NCBI GenBank assembly: GCA_030407315.1
Contig: JALQPE010000519.1
Coordinates: forward strand, 1 to 64,000
Length of the DNA: 64,000 nt
Direction of reading: 5' to 3'
Origin: Asparagopsis taxiformis
Taxonomy: Eukaryota; Rhodophyta; Florideophyceae; Bonnemaisoniales; Bonnemaisoniaceae
A model generated the notes under the pieces. The model ran no database searches and was not told where the DNA came from. It saw only the letters and a list, made by a program, of their open reading frames with translations. The position numbers and the translations under genes were made by a program. Positions 43,646 through 52,359 of this stretch are shown here, piece after piece. The stretch's first letter is position 1. Each line of letters begins with the position of its first letter.

Positions 43646-43799
43646 TAATTTATAACCGTTACGAGTTATGCAAGTATAAAACTAGTAACCTACCAATTTT
43701 CTCTCTATCATTCCACACGGATACAAGCTGTACAGTTTCGTCATCTTTCCTGTTTCCTCAGTCGATACCTCTTCCATTCTTTTCCTGGGAATACCCATC

Positions 43800-45188
43800 A
43801 TGCAAGACCCAACAGACTTTGTCTCCGAAGGATCAGTCATTGAAGTAGAATGGAGTTTACGAACGAGAGGAAGGAAACAGAAAAAGGTTTGGTGGGGCGC
43901 CAAAGTTTTGAGTACTGCCAAGCCGGACGCGTCCGGAGAACATCGTTTGACTGGAAACTTGTTTGTTACGCTGCAATATCAATCTGAACACGGTTTCGAC
44001 CAGTCAGTCTCTACAGCAAAATTATTCAAGAACAATTCGCTGCTGGACATTGACTCTGGAAACATGCTACGTTGGAGGTTTGGAGAGCAACTAGCACTAG
44101 AGCAGACGATCTCGTCTGCGGGTGAAGACAGTTTCCATAAAAAAGACTGCAAACAAAACTTGTTGAGTCGATCCAAGTCCGAGCCGCGCTTAGTTTGCGA
44201 TGAGAGTCCTCCTGGTCCTAACATCAATGAGGACATATCCAAGCTGTTTCAAAAGGTATCCTACCTCGAAAGGCAGATTCTCAACTGTCGCGGTTCATCA
44301 AGCGCTACTGGACCCATCTTCGGAAACATTGTGTGCGACTACCTGTTCCAGAGAGTTGGCTTAAAACTGGACAAACCCCTGTCCTCCAAAATCACGAAGT
44401 CTGAAACAGGCCGGGAAGTGAGCTCCTTGGTGCAAGACTATGTGACGGCAAGAGCAGATTGCTCGCTTGAACAGTTTTTACAACTTTCCAGGCTATGCGA
44501 AGAGAAGAACAACCCAAACACAATTTTCCTGCCGAGCGTCGAGGCGGTTCGAATTTCAACTGGGAGAGATAAAGAGCTATCGATCCACTTTGGAACATAC
44601 TATGACCTCTGCAATACTTTAGCTCCTTCCATGTCTACATGCACGAACTCTACTATCCTCAAGTGGAAGAAAACACGACACGATTCTGGGTCTTCTGTCA
44701 TTAGAGTTTTGGGAACTCTAGCAGACAGTGCTTCAGAAGATTTTATTCCATCTACAAAGGCTGTTCTTGTTGGTTCCTCTTTATACAGGAGATCTGAAAA
44801 CATGAGTAGTACTGTCGTTCTTACTCGAGAATCTGATGAATACGACTATGTCAATTGCAGCTATTCGTATCCTTTGGAAGCTCGCTTCCTCTCAAGTCGA
44901 GAAATGCAGGAGAACTTTGAGCTGCCGGACAGCAAAAATTTCAAACTGGCCAACTCGTTCTCACTTACCTGGAAACCTGTTCAAGGCCCTCGTCCATATG
45001 GAACTTTCGAGCGCGTTCTCAAGAATGTTGTGTTGGGAACTGCATACTTGAACCTCCCAGCATGCATTTTCAGTGGACACACCATCTGCAGCGAGCTAGA
45101 CACAATTGGACATGACGTTATTGTTGGACAGAATAGTTCCCCTGTCGATGCACCTCATCCTACCGTACACGATGTCGCCTCCGAGTAA
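43800..45188 (+). CDS. Uncharacterised 462-aa element protein
   Basis: The intact frame from an ATG is clearly homologous over its full length to the 461-aa gene at 50470-51855. Shared blocks are VIEVEWSLRxxGRKxKxVWW, HGFDxSxS, DKPLSxxxTKSE, ADCSLxQF, GSSxIxxLGxL, LVGSSxY and CIFSGxTICxELxxIG. The N-terminal 60 residues, with WWxAxV and alternating strands, look like a Tudor/Agenet-type barrel, which would fit chromatin binding; this is inference. No catalytic motif is seen. It converges with the 507-aa gene, an arrangement repeated at 50.1-51.9 kb. A copy of repeat R precedes it. Confidence 0.7.
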   Translation: MQDPTDFVSEGSVIEVEWSLRTRGRKQKKVWWGAKVLSTAKPDASGEHRLTGNLFVTLQYQSEHGFDQSVSTAKLFKNNSLLDIDSGNMLRWRFGEQLALEQTISSAGEDSFHKKDCKQNLLSRSKSEPRLVCDESPPGPNINEDISKLFQKVSYLERQILNCRGSSSATGPIFGNIVCDYLFQRVGLKLDKPLSSKITKSETGREVSSLVQDYVTARADCSLEQFLQLSRLCEEKNNPNTIFLPSVEAVRISTGRDKELSIHFGTYYDLCNTLAPSMSTCTNSTILKWKKTRHDSGSSVIRVLGTLADSASEDFIPSTKAVLVGSSLYRRSENMSSTVVLTRESDEYDYVNCSYSYPLEARFLSSREMQENFELPDSKNFKLANSFSLTWKPVQGPRPYGTFERVLKNVVLGTAYLNLPACIFSGHTICSELDTIGHDVIVGQNSSPVDAPHPTVHDVASE

Positions 45189-45795
45189 AACGTTTTCTAT
45201 CTTTTCTAGATGGGTCTACAAGACTGTTCAGAATTAGCCAACCTCGATTAAGTCGATGGTATCCATCGATACATGCTCCGTATCTTTCTCGCCTGTTCCT
45301 TCGTCCAGGGACTGTCTGCATTCTGTAACAATGATTGCCCTCCACTTGGCAAAATATCCCTGAAAATAATACCGGGTATTATTCTTAGGTTTCGTCCAGG
45401 GATCGCCTGTAGTCGGTACGAATGATTGCCCTCCACTTGGCAAAATATTCCTCAAAATAATACCCGGTATTATTTTCCGCACTACTCTGCCAGGTGGAGC
45501 TACGGCATTGGATGGGACTGCACAGGCCCCGAAGCTACTAGAGGCGTGCTCAATGACAGGGTAAAACTCTTAACCGTAGTAGACATGATGCTTTCTAGTC
45601 GCAGAGTGAGCTGAAAAATAAGAACGATAGCTATTGTTTCCAGTACACCATGTAGTACGTAGCATGCTAGGGTGCACCTTTTCCACTCATATCCTAGACA
45701 GTTTCATATCTAAAGGTTTCTATTTCTCCTCAGTCTGCCTCGTCGTAATTATTTTACTTCAAAGGTTATGAAACTTTACTTATCCGCTTCCATTA
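45189..45795. other. Spacer between convergent genes with palindromic repeats
   Basis: Non-coding DNA between the convergent 462-aa and 507-aa genes; its middle is the palindromic locus at 45325-45515. Confidence 0.6.
45325..45515. repeat. Palindromic repeat locus, two cores
   Basis: Cores at 45365-45383 and 45454-45476. Arms read ATGATTGCCCTCCACTTGGC twice on the left and GCCAGGTGGAGCTACGGCAT on the right. The arm sequence differs from the other loci but keeps the CCAATG...TSCACYTGG pattern, which suggests that this pattern and the core are what is maintained. Confidence 0.9.
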
Positions 45796-47319
45796 TCAAT
45801 CTTCCTCATCAAGGAAAACTTCAACGTAGCTTTCACTCCCATCTTCTTCATTTCCATGTCCGCTATCCTCCTCAAACGCGGTACTACGCTGTTCCAAGTG
45901 TTGTTCATCGAATTTTTCGTTAGTAATTGTCAGTACATCTTCGCAGAGATGCCTCTTACAGATTCGGTCACTCGGCAACATCGCCTTTCCTAATTGTTTG
46001 AGCTCGTCTTGTACACTTTCTTCGAAGGTCTGACCTGATCGTACCTTGAAAATTCCTAGAATCCCGGAAGCGATTGCATAGACAAATCTGAGTGAATTGC
46101 AGGAACGTCGCAGGAAAACCATTCTACTCGTGCATTGAAGGAAAGCAATTGTAGTGTTCAGGGCTACCTCCAGGATATTGATTCTCCTTCGAATCATCCT
46201 TTTGGCCACACATCCCGATATCTCGACTTCGTACTGAATGATGACAACCATCTCTTTCCGCTCAGCGATGAATTGTATCAAGATCTCGGAATTCTTGTCA
46301 TCCACAACTTTCCGTTCCTCAGGCCTTAGATTTCCGTTGGTCACACGGGTATCGGGGATAACATCCATATCTCGAATGAGATCGTGAGTTGGAAACTCGA
46401 AAGTGATAGATGCGTCCGTTTCCAACACTAGAGCGAACCCCAGTTCGACAAGGAATCGATGGCGCACCTGCTCTCTAGACTTGTTCAGGAAACCGAGCAC
46501 CTTTGTCAGCGCAACTTTCGTAACAGCCAAAGATATTTCACGCTTGCTCAACTGTCCACCATTTCCATCTGTTTTCCTCCGCTTCCTAGCCCCTCCGTCA
46601 ATGCTTCCTGCAGGCTGGTTTCGGCCATCGCCAGTGGCACCATAAACAACTTCTTCGATTATTTTGTCCGGAATGTACTTGTTCTCCTTCCAGACGTTGA
46701 ACGCATTCGAATCGCGTCCAGAGCTCGAGCCTTCCACTGTACGGCATGTACCCGACTTTTCCTTCTGAATGTTCCGCAGGAGAGACATCACCACTTGGAA
46801 TCGAAGCTCGATGTTGTTCTTCCCGCTGTTGGATTGGAACACATCCCTCTTGTCATTGCTCTGCTTCGCAAACATCATTGCAGAGAGCAACCTGCAACCA
46901 CGGAGGTCGTAGATTCCTTGGTTGGTGTAAATTGTCGCCCCAGCATCAATCTTGTCGACCAGCAAAGGTACAACAGTTCCAAATACTGCACACAGAAAAT
47001 TGTAAGAAAACGATAGTTCTGCTGACTGCGAGATGCGCAAACAGTCCCTGTCCTTGTCAGTCATCCCCTTCTTCGAATTGCCCTGACTCTGCTGTAATAA
47101 ACCATCACAGATGTCTTTCACACCCTGTAATTCCGTTACTATAAACTCGACGCGACTCATCAGCTTTTCGATTTGCTGGCGTTGGGACGTTCGATCATCG
47201 TCGATTTCATCCATCCTCTCCCCAATACGACGAACTTCCCCAGTCACTGTCCTGAATCCCTCTCGAATAATCCCTGCTAAGCAGTAATTTGGATTTTCCT
47301 CACGACGCTGAGATTCCAT
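45796..47319 (-). CDS. Uncharacterised 507-aa coiled-coil element protein
   Basis: An intact minus-strand frame from an ATG. Residues about 20-75 form a heptad-rich coiled coil (GEVRRIGERMDEIDDDRTSQ ...). A globular alpha-rich part follows, a basic patch (GGARKRRKTDG) near 240 could direct nuclear import, and the tail is highly acidic (EEDGSESYVEVFLDEED). No known domain is recognised. Its C-terminus has a homologous relic at 50098-50214 (MEEDGGDAEYVKVFVDDEI), again convergent with a 461-aa relative, so the pair is part of a recurring module. A structural or DNA-binding helper of the element is a guess. Confidence 0.65.
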   Translation of the reverse strand: MESQRREENPNYCLAGIIREGFRTVTGEVRRIGERMDEIDDDRTSQRQQIEKLMSRVEFIVTELQGVKDICDGLLQQSQGNSKKGMTDKDRDCLRISQSAELSFSYNFLCAVFGTVVPLLVDKIDAGATIYTNQGIYDLRGCRLLSAMMFAKQSNDKRDVFQSNSGKNNIELRFQVVMSLLRNIQKEKSGTCRTVEGSSSGRDSNAFNVWKENKYIPDKIIEEVVYGATGDGRNQPAGSIDGGARKRRKTDGNGGQLSKREISLAVTKVALTKVLGFLNKSREQVRHRFLVELGFALVLETDASITFEFPTHDLIRDMDVIPDTRVTNGNLRPEERKVVDDKNSEILIQFIAERKEMVVIIQYEVEISGCVAKRMIRRRINILEVALNTTIAFLQCTSRMVFLRRSCNSLRFVYAIASGILGIFKVRSGQTFEESVQDELKQLGKAMLPSDRICKRHLCEDVLTITNEKFDEQHLEQRSTAFEEDSGHGNEEDGSESYVEVFLDEED

Positions 47320-47640
47320 CTTCCGTCAAACTTCGCCTTCGCCTCTCGTTCCAATCGCAGAGTGTCACTCCAAACGCTTTTCCTGCAACGAGAATGCTAG
47401 CAATAGTAACAAATAATGCCAACTACTCTACTCATATCCTCGGAAAACGACCGATTTTCTCCTACCTTTTTTGTAACGGTCATTTCCATGTGACCATGCA
47501 TCCTCTACACTTCTCACTACTAGTAGCTTCAGAATAGTTTCCTCTCTTCTCTACTTGAACTCACATGCGAACACATTGTACAACCCTATCCTGGACAACT
47601 ATTGCAACATTGAATCTCAGAAAATACCAATCACCAATTA
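47320..47640. other. Promoter-side spacer of the 507-aa gene
   Basis: Nothing recognised; it separates the 507-aa start codon from the right subterminal array. Confidence 0.4.
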
Positions 47641-48006
47641 CTATCAAGGCAGTACTTGCAGGCAGTACAATTCACTGCCGGAGCCAGTATATTTTACTGC
47701 CTGATTCTAATGCCAGGTCATTTGCCAGGGCAGTACTGTACGGCAGTACATTCCATTGCAAAAATCATCAAAAATCACTGCATTGCACTACTGCCCTGTG
47801 GTACCAGCAAAAATTACTAGAATTTGCTATCGTACAGTACTGAATTCTGCTACATACCGTACTGCCAGGAAATTTTGTATTTTACTGCCTGCGGCACTAG
47901 AACTGAAAAAATTTAAATTAGTAATTTTACTGCCTCAGGCACTACATTGCTCAGGCAGTGATTTTTACTGCCTCAGGCAGTAAATTTACTACATTTTTTG
48001 ATCTCA
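47641..48006. repeat. Right subterminal array of GGCAGTA/TACTGCC repeats
   Basis: About 350 bp with the same heptamer as 10388-11690 in both orientations. The piece at 47956-47982 (CAGTGATTTTTACTG, CCTCAGGCAGTA) is the inverse of 10428-10454 with two differences. It is shorter than the left array, as is usual for asymmetric CACTA ends. Confidence 0.75.
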
Positions 48007-48018
48007 AACTCAGTAGTG
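48007..48018 (-). repeat. Right CACTA-type terminal inverted repeat
   Basis: AACTCAGTAGTG; on the minus strand CACTACTGAGTT. Partner of 10376-10387. Confidence 0.5.
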
Positions 48019-49539
48019 AGGTTTTGTTGAGCCGCTTAATGAATTTCTCAAAATGGAGGAATATCGTCGTGAGATACTTCTTGACGAGCATTGACTCATC
48101 GTTCACTGTGAATGACTATGACAGTGTAACTCGTGCACTAGGCAGATTTCGGGAAGCGGTGGATGTCACTGGACGGGAAACAATGTCCGACGCAGTGATG
48201 CACACAGTGAGCTTGGCTCTGTCGTTATGCAATCGTCTAGAGCCCTTGGAGGCGTCCGGTGTTGTTCAGACGCAACAAGTGAGATGATCACATGAGTTGC
48301 ATCAGATTTTTATTCAATACAGAGATGTCCATGATGTATATTTCGCTCCCTCGTGTGGCAGCTGTACATGGTATGTTGGATGCTATTCGTTTCCCTCTTA
48401 CCTGTCGACACATTGTATACCAGTGAGCGAAGTTCGCTCACTGCTACGCTCAACATGGTCCCCTCGTAGGCAATGGAACGACAGTCATACCACTGGACAC
48501 CATTCTCATACTGGAAGAAGCTCAATATCCCAATGTCGCATCCCGCCACGAATCACCCGCTGCTCCCAATGCTGCAATGCTTCGCACTCGTCCACCCTTC
48601 ATCCAACTACTCTCCAGTAATATCCGTTTCGTATGTATACCACAAGCAAAACCACCACCGTGGAATGGGAGAGGCGAATCTGCTGCGATGCTCGGTGCAA
48701 TTTGCAGGCAATGCCTGGCTGCAAGTGTACAACGAAGACGATGCTATACGCAGAAAGCTATCCAAGGTGGTGGTTGCAAGGGAGGGTGTTGATTCCTCAC
48801 AATGTCGTAAGCACTTGACTGAGATGGTAGCCAAACGTTCTACACATTCCGATGATCTAACGGGTACAATTGGTGCTGAATTGTCGGCGGGAGGTGGCAG
48901 CATGGATGGGCAATCAACAGATGTGATTGTTGAATTCATGCGATTGTCCTCTCTACATTCGACCAGAGAATCCGATGTTCAATATGCTGCTCCGAGCAGC
49001 AAGTACATACTCGTCTCAACAAATGTTCCCGAAACCAACCCAACCATTTGATGGACAACTGATGGTTGACTAGTGACACTGGTCATCTTGTCTCACTGTG
49101 CGTCCAGTTGCACCGCAGACATGAATAATTTGCATCCCAATTAGCTTCCGCTCTGCGTCAGGTAATTACCGCCTCATCAGGCAGAGAGCTTTCTGCAAGA
49201 AAAGGCGCAATGCGCTTACAAGTTGAACTATTCATCCTTGGCGTAAAGATAAATATCGAATCTGCTTTATCAACCTACTATGAAAATGAAGTGTTAAGGT
49301 TTGTTGTCGAAGCTGCCGACCAGTTGAATGCATCCACCTTGGCAGGTAATGATTTACGACAAGCACGTGGATCTCCAGATGATGCAAAATCATCTGCGCA
49401 TGAAAGTGGAAAGGTGTTCTATGAAAAAGCCGTATCTTCTGCAACTACTCTGGCAGAAGCACTCGGAATAACAGCCTTTTTACCACATGCTGCCCAACTC
49501 ATCGTGTCTTCCCATGTGGGGTGCAAGATGAAAAGGTGA
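48019..49539 (+). other. Unclassified coding-like fragments
   Basis: Three protein-like stretches lie on the plus strand in different frames. They are 48020-48090 (EPLNEFLKMEEYRREILLDE), 48085-48285 (DSVTRALGRFREAVDVTGRE ... SLCNRLEPLEASG), and about 48660-49051 plus 49210-49539 (YYENEVLRFVVEAADQLNAS ...). Amino-acid usage looks coding, but I recognise no family and cannot join them. They may be exons of an unknown gene or a decayed element gene just outside the proposed right terminus. Confidence 0.25.
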
Positions 49540-50097
49540 TTAAGTGAGTGGCTCGACTGAATCAATGGAGTGGCTCGGAGTGGGTGGGTAGGTGCTGAGT
49601 AATGGTGAGAGTCTGGGCTGATAATAAGATGGATTACAGACGGGTGTGCTGCGTATAAATGTTAAGTCTACGTAGCATGGTTGTACAGTCAATAGAAACA
49701 CGGTGCAAAAATATTTTCTTTAAAAAATTATGTAAACTGCGGGCTTAGATATGATCAGATTTTATCGGGAACTACCAATGAGGCTGCCTCTGCGCTTGAT
49801 GGCAGAATCACATAGAGTGGCAACAGGCTGTCCGCACAACAGACCAAAAAGGTAGCGACAGACTGTCAGACACTGTATTTGAACAGTGCTACGGGCTGAA
49901 AAATACGTGGAATTTCAGTGCTATTCCAGTCAGTCATTATTTTCTCCTCATTGGCTACAATTCAATCAACATTTTCTGGGTCAATCAACATCTCAAAATT
50001 TTCCGATTCTGGTTTGAAAAGTACGTTCTGTTCATATCGAATTCAGTGTTAGGTTTTGACTATATCGCGTGATAGATATGAAGAACTGAATGTAGAC
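49540..50097. other. Spacer with dispersed repeat R, copy 3
   Basis: No gene. At about 49945-50055 it has CTCATTGGCTACAATTCAAT...CCGATTCTGGTTTGAAAAGT, ACGTTCTGTTC, the third copy of the repeat seen at 30.2 and 43.5 kb; here it precedes the relic of a 507-like gene. Confidence 0.7.
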
Positions 50098-50214
50098 GAT
50101 GGGGGGGGGGAATCAGTGCTGGAGGAGAGCTTCAGGTCTATGGAAGAGGACGGAGGAGATGCAGAATATGTGAAGGTATTCGTCGATGATGAAATCGAGA
50201 ATGAAGGGGAGTAG
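50098..50214 (+). pseudogene. C-terminal relic of a 507-aa-like gene
   Basis: The frame ending at TAG 50212-50214 reads SVLEESFRSMEEDGGDAEY then VKVFVDDEIENEGE, alignable with the acidic C-terminus of the 507-aa protein (FEEDSGHGNEEDGSESYVEVFLDEED). It begins right after an 11-base run of G. The rest of the gene is not visible upstream. It is tail-to-tail with the 461-aa gene, as in the intact pair at 43.8-47.3 kb. Confidence 0.6.
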
Positions 50215-50469
50215 TATCGGATGAAACCAGTTTCGGTGTAGTAGAGGAAGAATGAAGAAATAAAATTTCTGTTGAGTTGAATTTTGTAATAGATGGAAGT
50301 AGATAGATGCGAGACATCAGGAAGCCAGTCAGACGATAGTGTCAAGTCGAAGGAAAAGCGCAGAGAAAGGTAGTGGAATAGTCGAAGTAGGAAGGGGCGA
50401 GGGTATCCGTCTTTACTAGAAATTGATGGCCACAGGAGCTCTAGAATGGAATACCCAGGAACAGGATAA
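50215..50469. other. Spacer of the second convergent pair
   Basis: Nothing recognised; short non-coding gap between the relic and the 461-aa gene. No AATAATACC palindrome is present, unlike the equivalent spacer at 45.4 kb. Confidence 0.4.
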
Positions 50470-51855
50470 CTACGGATAGGTGTGCTTTATCATTTTTGCT
50501 CCGGACTGCAGGTGGCAGGTGGAGGAGAGGGTGGGTGGGTGGGTAGTGTCTGAATCCGCATTGAAGCCAAGACGAGAGATAGCCTCATAGCCAATGTCTT
50601 CAAGCTCCTGGCATATAGTAGTACCACTGAAAATACAGCAAGGTAAGCGTAGATGTAGTGTACCAAACGTCTCTGCGGTTGATAGAGGCTGGAAAGTGCT
50701 GTAACAAGCTCGGCGCTGAATACGTCTCCACAGTAACGAAAACGTTGCTCCATAGGTAACAGTAGCCTTATCACGTAGGTGGAAAGAGTCCACGATGCTA
50801 GACTGTGATAGTTGGCTAAGACATAGGGGATGTAAAAATGTGTTGTTGACGTGGTCAAACTCGTAAGAGTCTCTGCAAAGAACTGTCATACGTTGGTGTG
50901 GGCTGGACAGGACGTAAGCAGATGAGCCGACGAGAAATGCGGAAGAAGGAGCATCATGAGAGCAATCAACGTCGACTAGATTTCCTAAAATTGGGACAAT
51001 CGATGAGCTGCCTCCATCGCGTTCCGCCCTGCTCTTCACCAATATTTTCTGGAACCCGTGTTGCGAGGTACCTATGGAGTCACATAGTGCCTGAAAGGTG
51101 GGGAAAATGATGGAAAGATCCGACTCATTTCCAGAGGGAAAGGTGATGTCCTCAAAGGACGGCTGGAAGAGAACGTCACGATTCTCTTTCGCCTTGCATT
51201 GAATGGCAATAGTGCGGAATTGAGCAAGGGAGCAGTCAGCCTGTACTCTGATTTCTTCTTGCGATGTTTGTCGCATTCCCCTGGAGTGCTCGGATTTTGT
51301 CATCCGGAGGGAGAGGGGCTTGTCCGTGTACACACCAAGCTTCTGAAACAGAATGCTACATACAGTCAGAGCAGAGGAGGTCATGGAGCTGTTGGAATCG
51401 AATGGAGGGGGAAGAGGATGTTTGGCAGCTGACTCCAGCTTTTCCAATCTTGCCAGCATTTCTGCTATGGTCTTCTTCATTTGATCCGCAGTGCAATCTT
51501 GAAGGATGCCGCGGTGGCGGTGGCGAGTGTGGTCAATGCCGTAGTCCGGGTCTCTCTCTGCTGGGGATGCAGGTGAGTCCATACTGCGAAGCTCACCACT
51601 TCGCCACAGGAGAACCCTTCCGGAATCCTTGTCGACGAGCTCGTTACGATCTGAAATCTTGACTTGAGAAAGGGTAGAGTCGAAACCATATTCAGCTTTG
51701 TATTCGAGCAATGCATGGAGGAATGGGTCTGTTTCAGTCTTGACCTGAGTAATTTCCTTGACGATTGCAGACCACCACACAATTTTTCGTTTCCTCCCAA
51801 ACGGCCGAAGTTCCCATTGAACTTCTATAACGTCGTTTGGAGCGAGAGGAAGCAT
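50470..51855 (-). CDS. Uncharacterised 461-aa element protein
   Basis: An intact minus-strand frame from an ATG, homologous to the 462-aa protein at 43800 along its length. It keeps VIEVQWELRPFGRKRKIVWW at the start, DKPLSLRMTKSE and ADCSLAQF in the middle, and CIFSGTTICQELEDIGY near the end. Identity is moderate, so the two copies diverged well before the present arrangement. Preservation of a full frame here, while the neighbouring 507-like and methyltransferase genes are broken, suggests recent activity or selection on this gene. Function unknown. Confidence 0.7.
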   Translation of the reverse strand: MLPLAPNDVIEVQWELRPFGRKRKIVWWSAIVKEITQVKTETDPFLHALLEYKAEYGFDSTLSQVKISDRNELVDKDSGRVLLWRSGELRSMDSPASPAERDPDYGIDHTRHRHRGILQDCTADQMKKTIAEMLARLEKLESAAKHPLPPPFDSNSSMTSSALTVCSILFQKLGVYTDKPLSLRMTKSEHSRGMRQTSQEEIRVQADCSLAQFRTIAIQCKAKENRDVLFQPSFEDITFPSGNESDLSIIFPTFQALCDSIGTSQHGFQKILVKSRAERDGGSSSIVPILGNLVDVDCSHDAPSSAFLVGSSAYVLSSPHQRMTVLCRDSYEFDHVNNTFLHPLCLSQLSQSSIVDSFHLRDKATVTYGATFSLLWRRIQRRACYSTFQPLSTAETFGTLHLRLPCCIFSGTTICQELEDIGYEAISRLGFNADSDTTHPPTLSSTCHLQSGAKMIKHTYP

Positions 51856-52359
51856 GTTGGGATAGCTATGGGATAGAATTGTTGTATTAGTGAAAGCCTA
51901 ACCGTTACCTTCTGCTAAAGAGTAGTATATACTAGGAGGATTGGAAAGGTGGAGAAGAGATGTTTAGGTGGTGTAGAAATAGAATGGACAATTGACAAAA
52001 TTGACACGTCAGTGTGGATGATGTCTGCCATGAACTGATTGCAGCATAAAATTTGATGTGAATAATCGTTCTAGAAGTGAATGTCGGATGCATACGATTG
52101 GACTACAAAGATACGCTTAGAGATGTTACGCGGCCCAATAAATTGCATGGAAAAATATTTTGAGTATTACTTTAGTATTACATTGATTATTGAGCTAACA
52201 GTCGATGTAGTTATCTTGTAAAGGTTCGGACAGGGGTGGAAAGGAAACAGCCACCGAAGTGCTACCACTCGCTGACACTTTGTTTTAAACAACCAACTTC
52301 TGATTTGCGCCACCCTGGTCAAGCAGCAACCAACTATCCCTTTCTTAAAAACTCTACCT
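51856..52359. other. Spacer between divergent genes
   Basis: About 500 bp, AT-rich, between the divergent 461-aa gene and the ParB-methyltransferase gene. It probably carries both promoters. No defined signal is recognised. Confidence 0.4.

Larger units (their letters stand above)
10376..48018. mobile_element. Proposed giant CACTA-like transposon (~37.6 kb)
   Basis: The left end reads CACTACTGTGTT and the right end, on the opposite strand, CACTACTGAGTT (11 of 12 identical). Inside each end is an array of GGCAGTA/TACTGCC repeats. One 27-base piece at 10428-10454 matches the inverse of 47956-47982 at 25 of 27 positions. Such arrays were found nowhere else in the window. CACTA elements are known for CACTA termini, subterminal repeats and Tnp2-type transposases, and a Tnp2-like transposase lies at 13.1-16.8 kb. 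Weak points: the flanking trinucleotides (CGC and AGG) do not form a target-site duplication, and the retroelement on the left is not recognisably resumed on the right. The ends may be mutated, rearranged, or belong to two elements. Confidence 0.5.

Noticed and set aside
10373..48021. Target-site duplication for the proposed transposon
   Set aside because: Flanking trinucleotides CGC and AGG do not match; not claimed.
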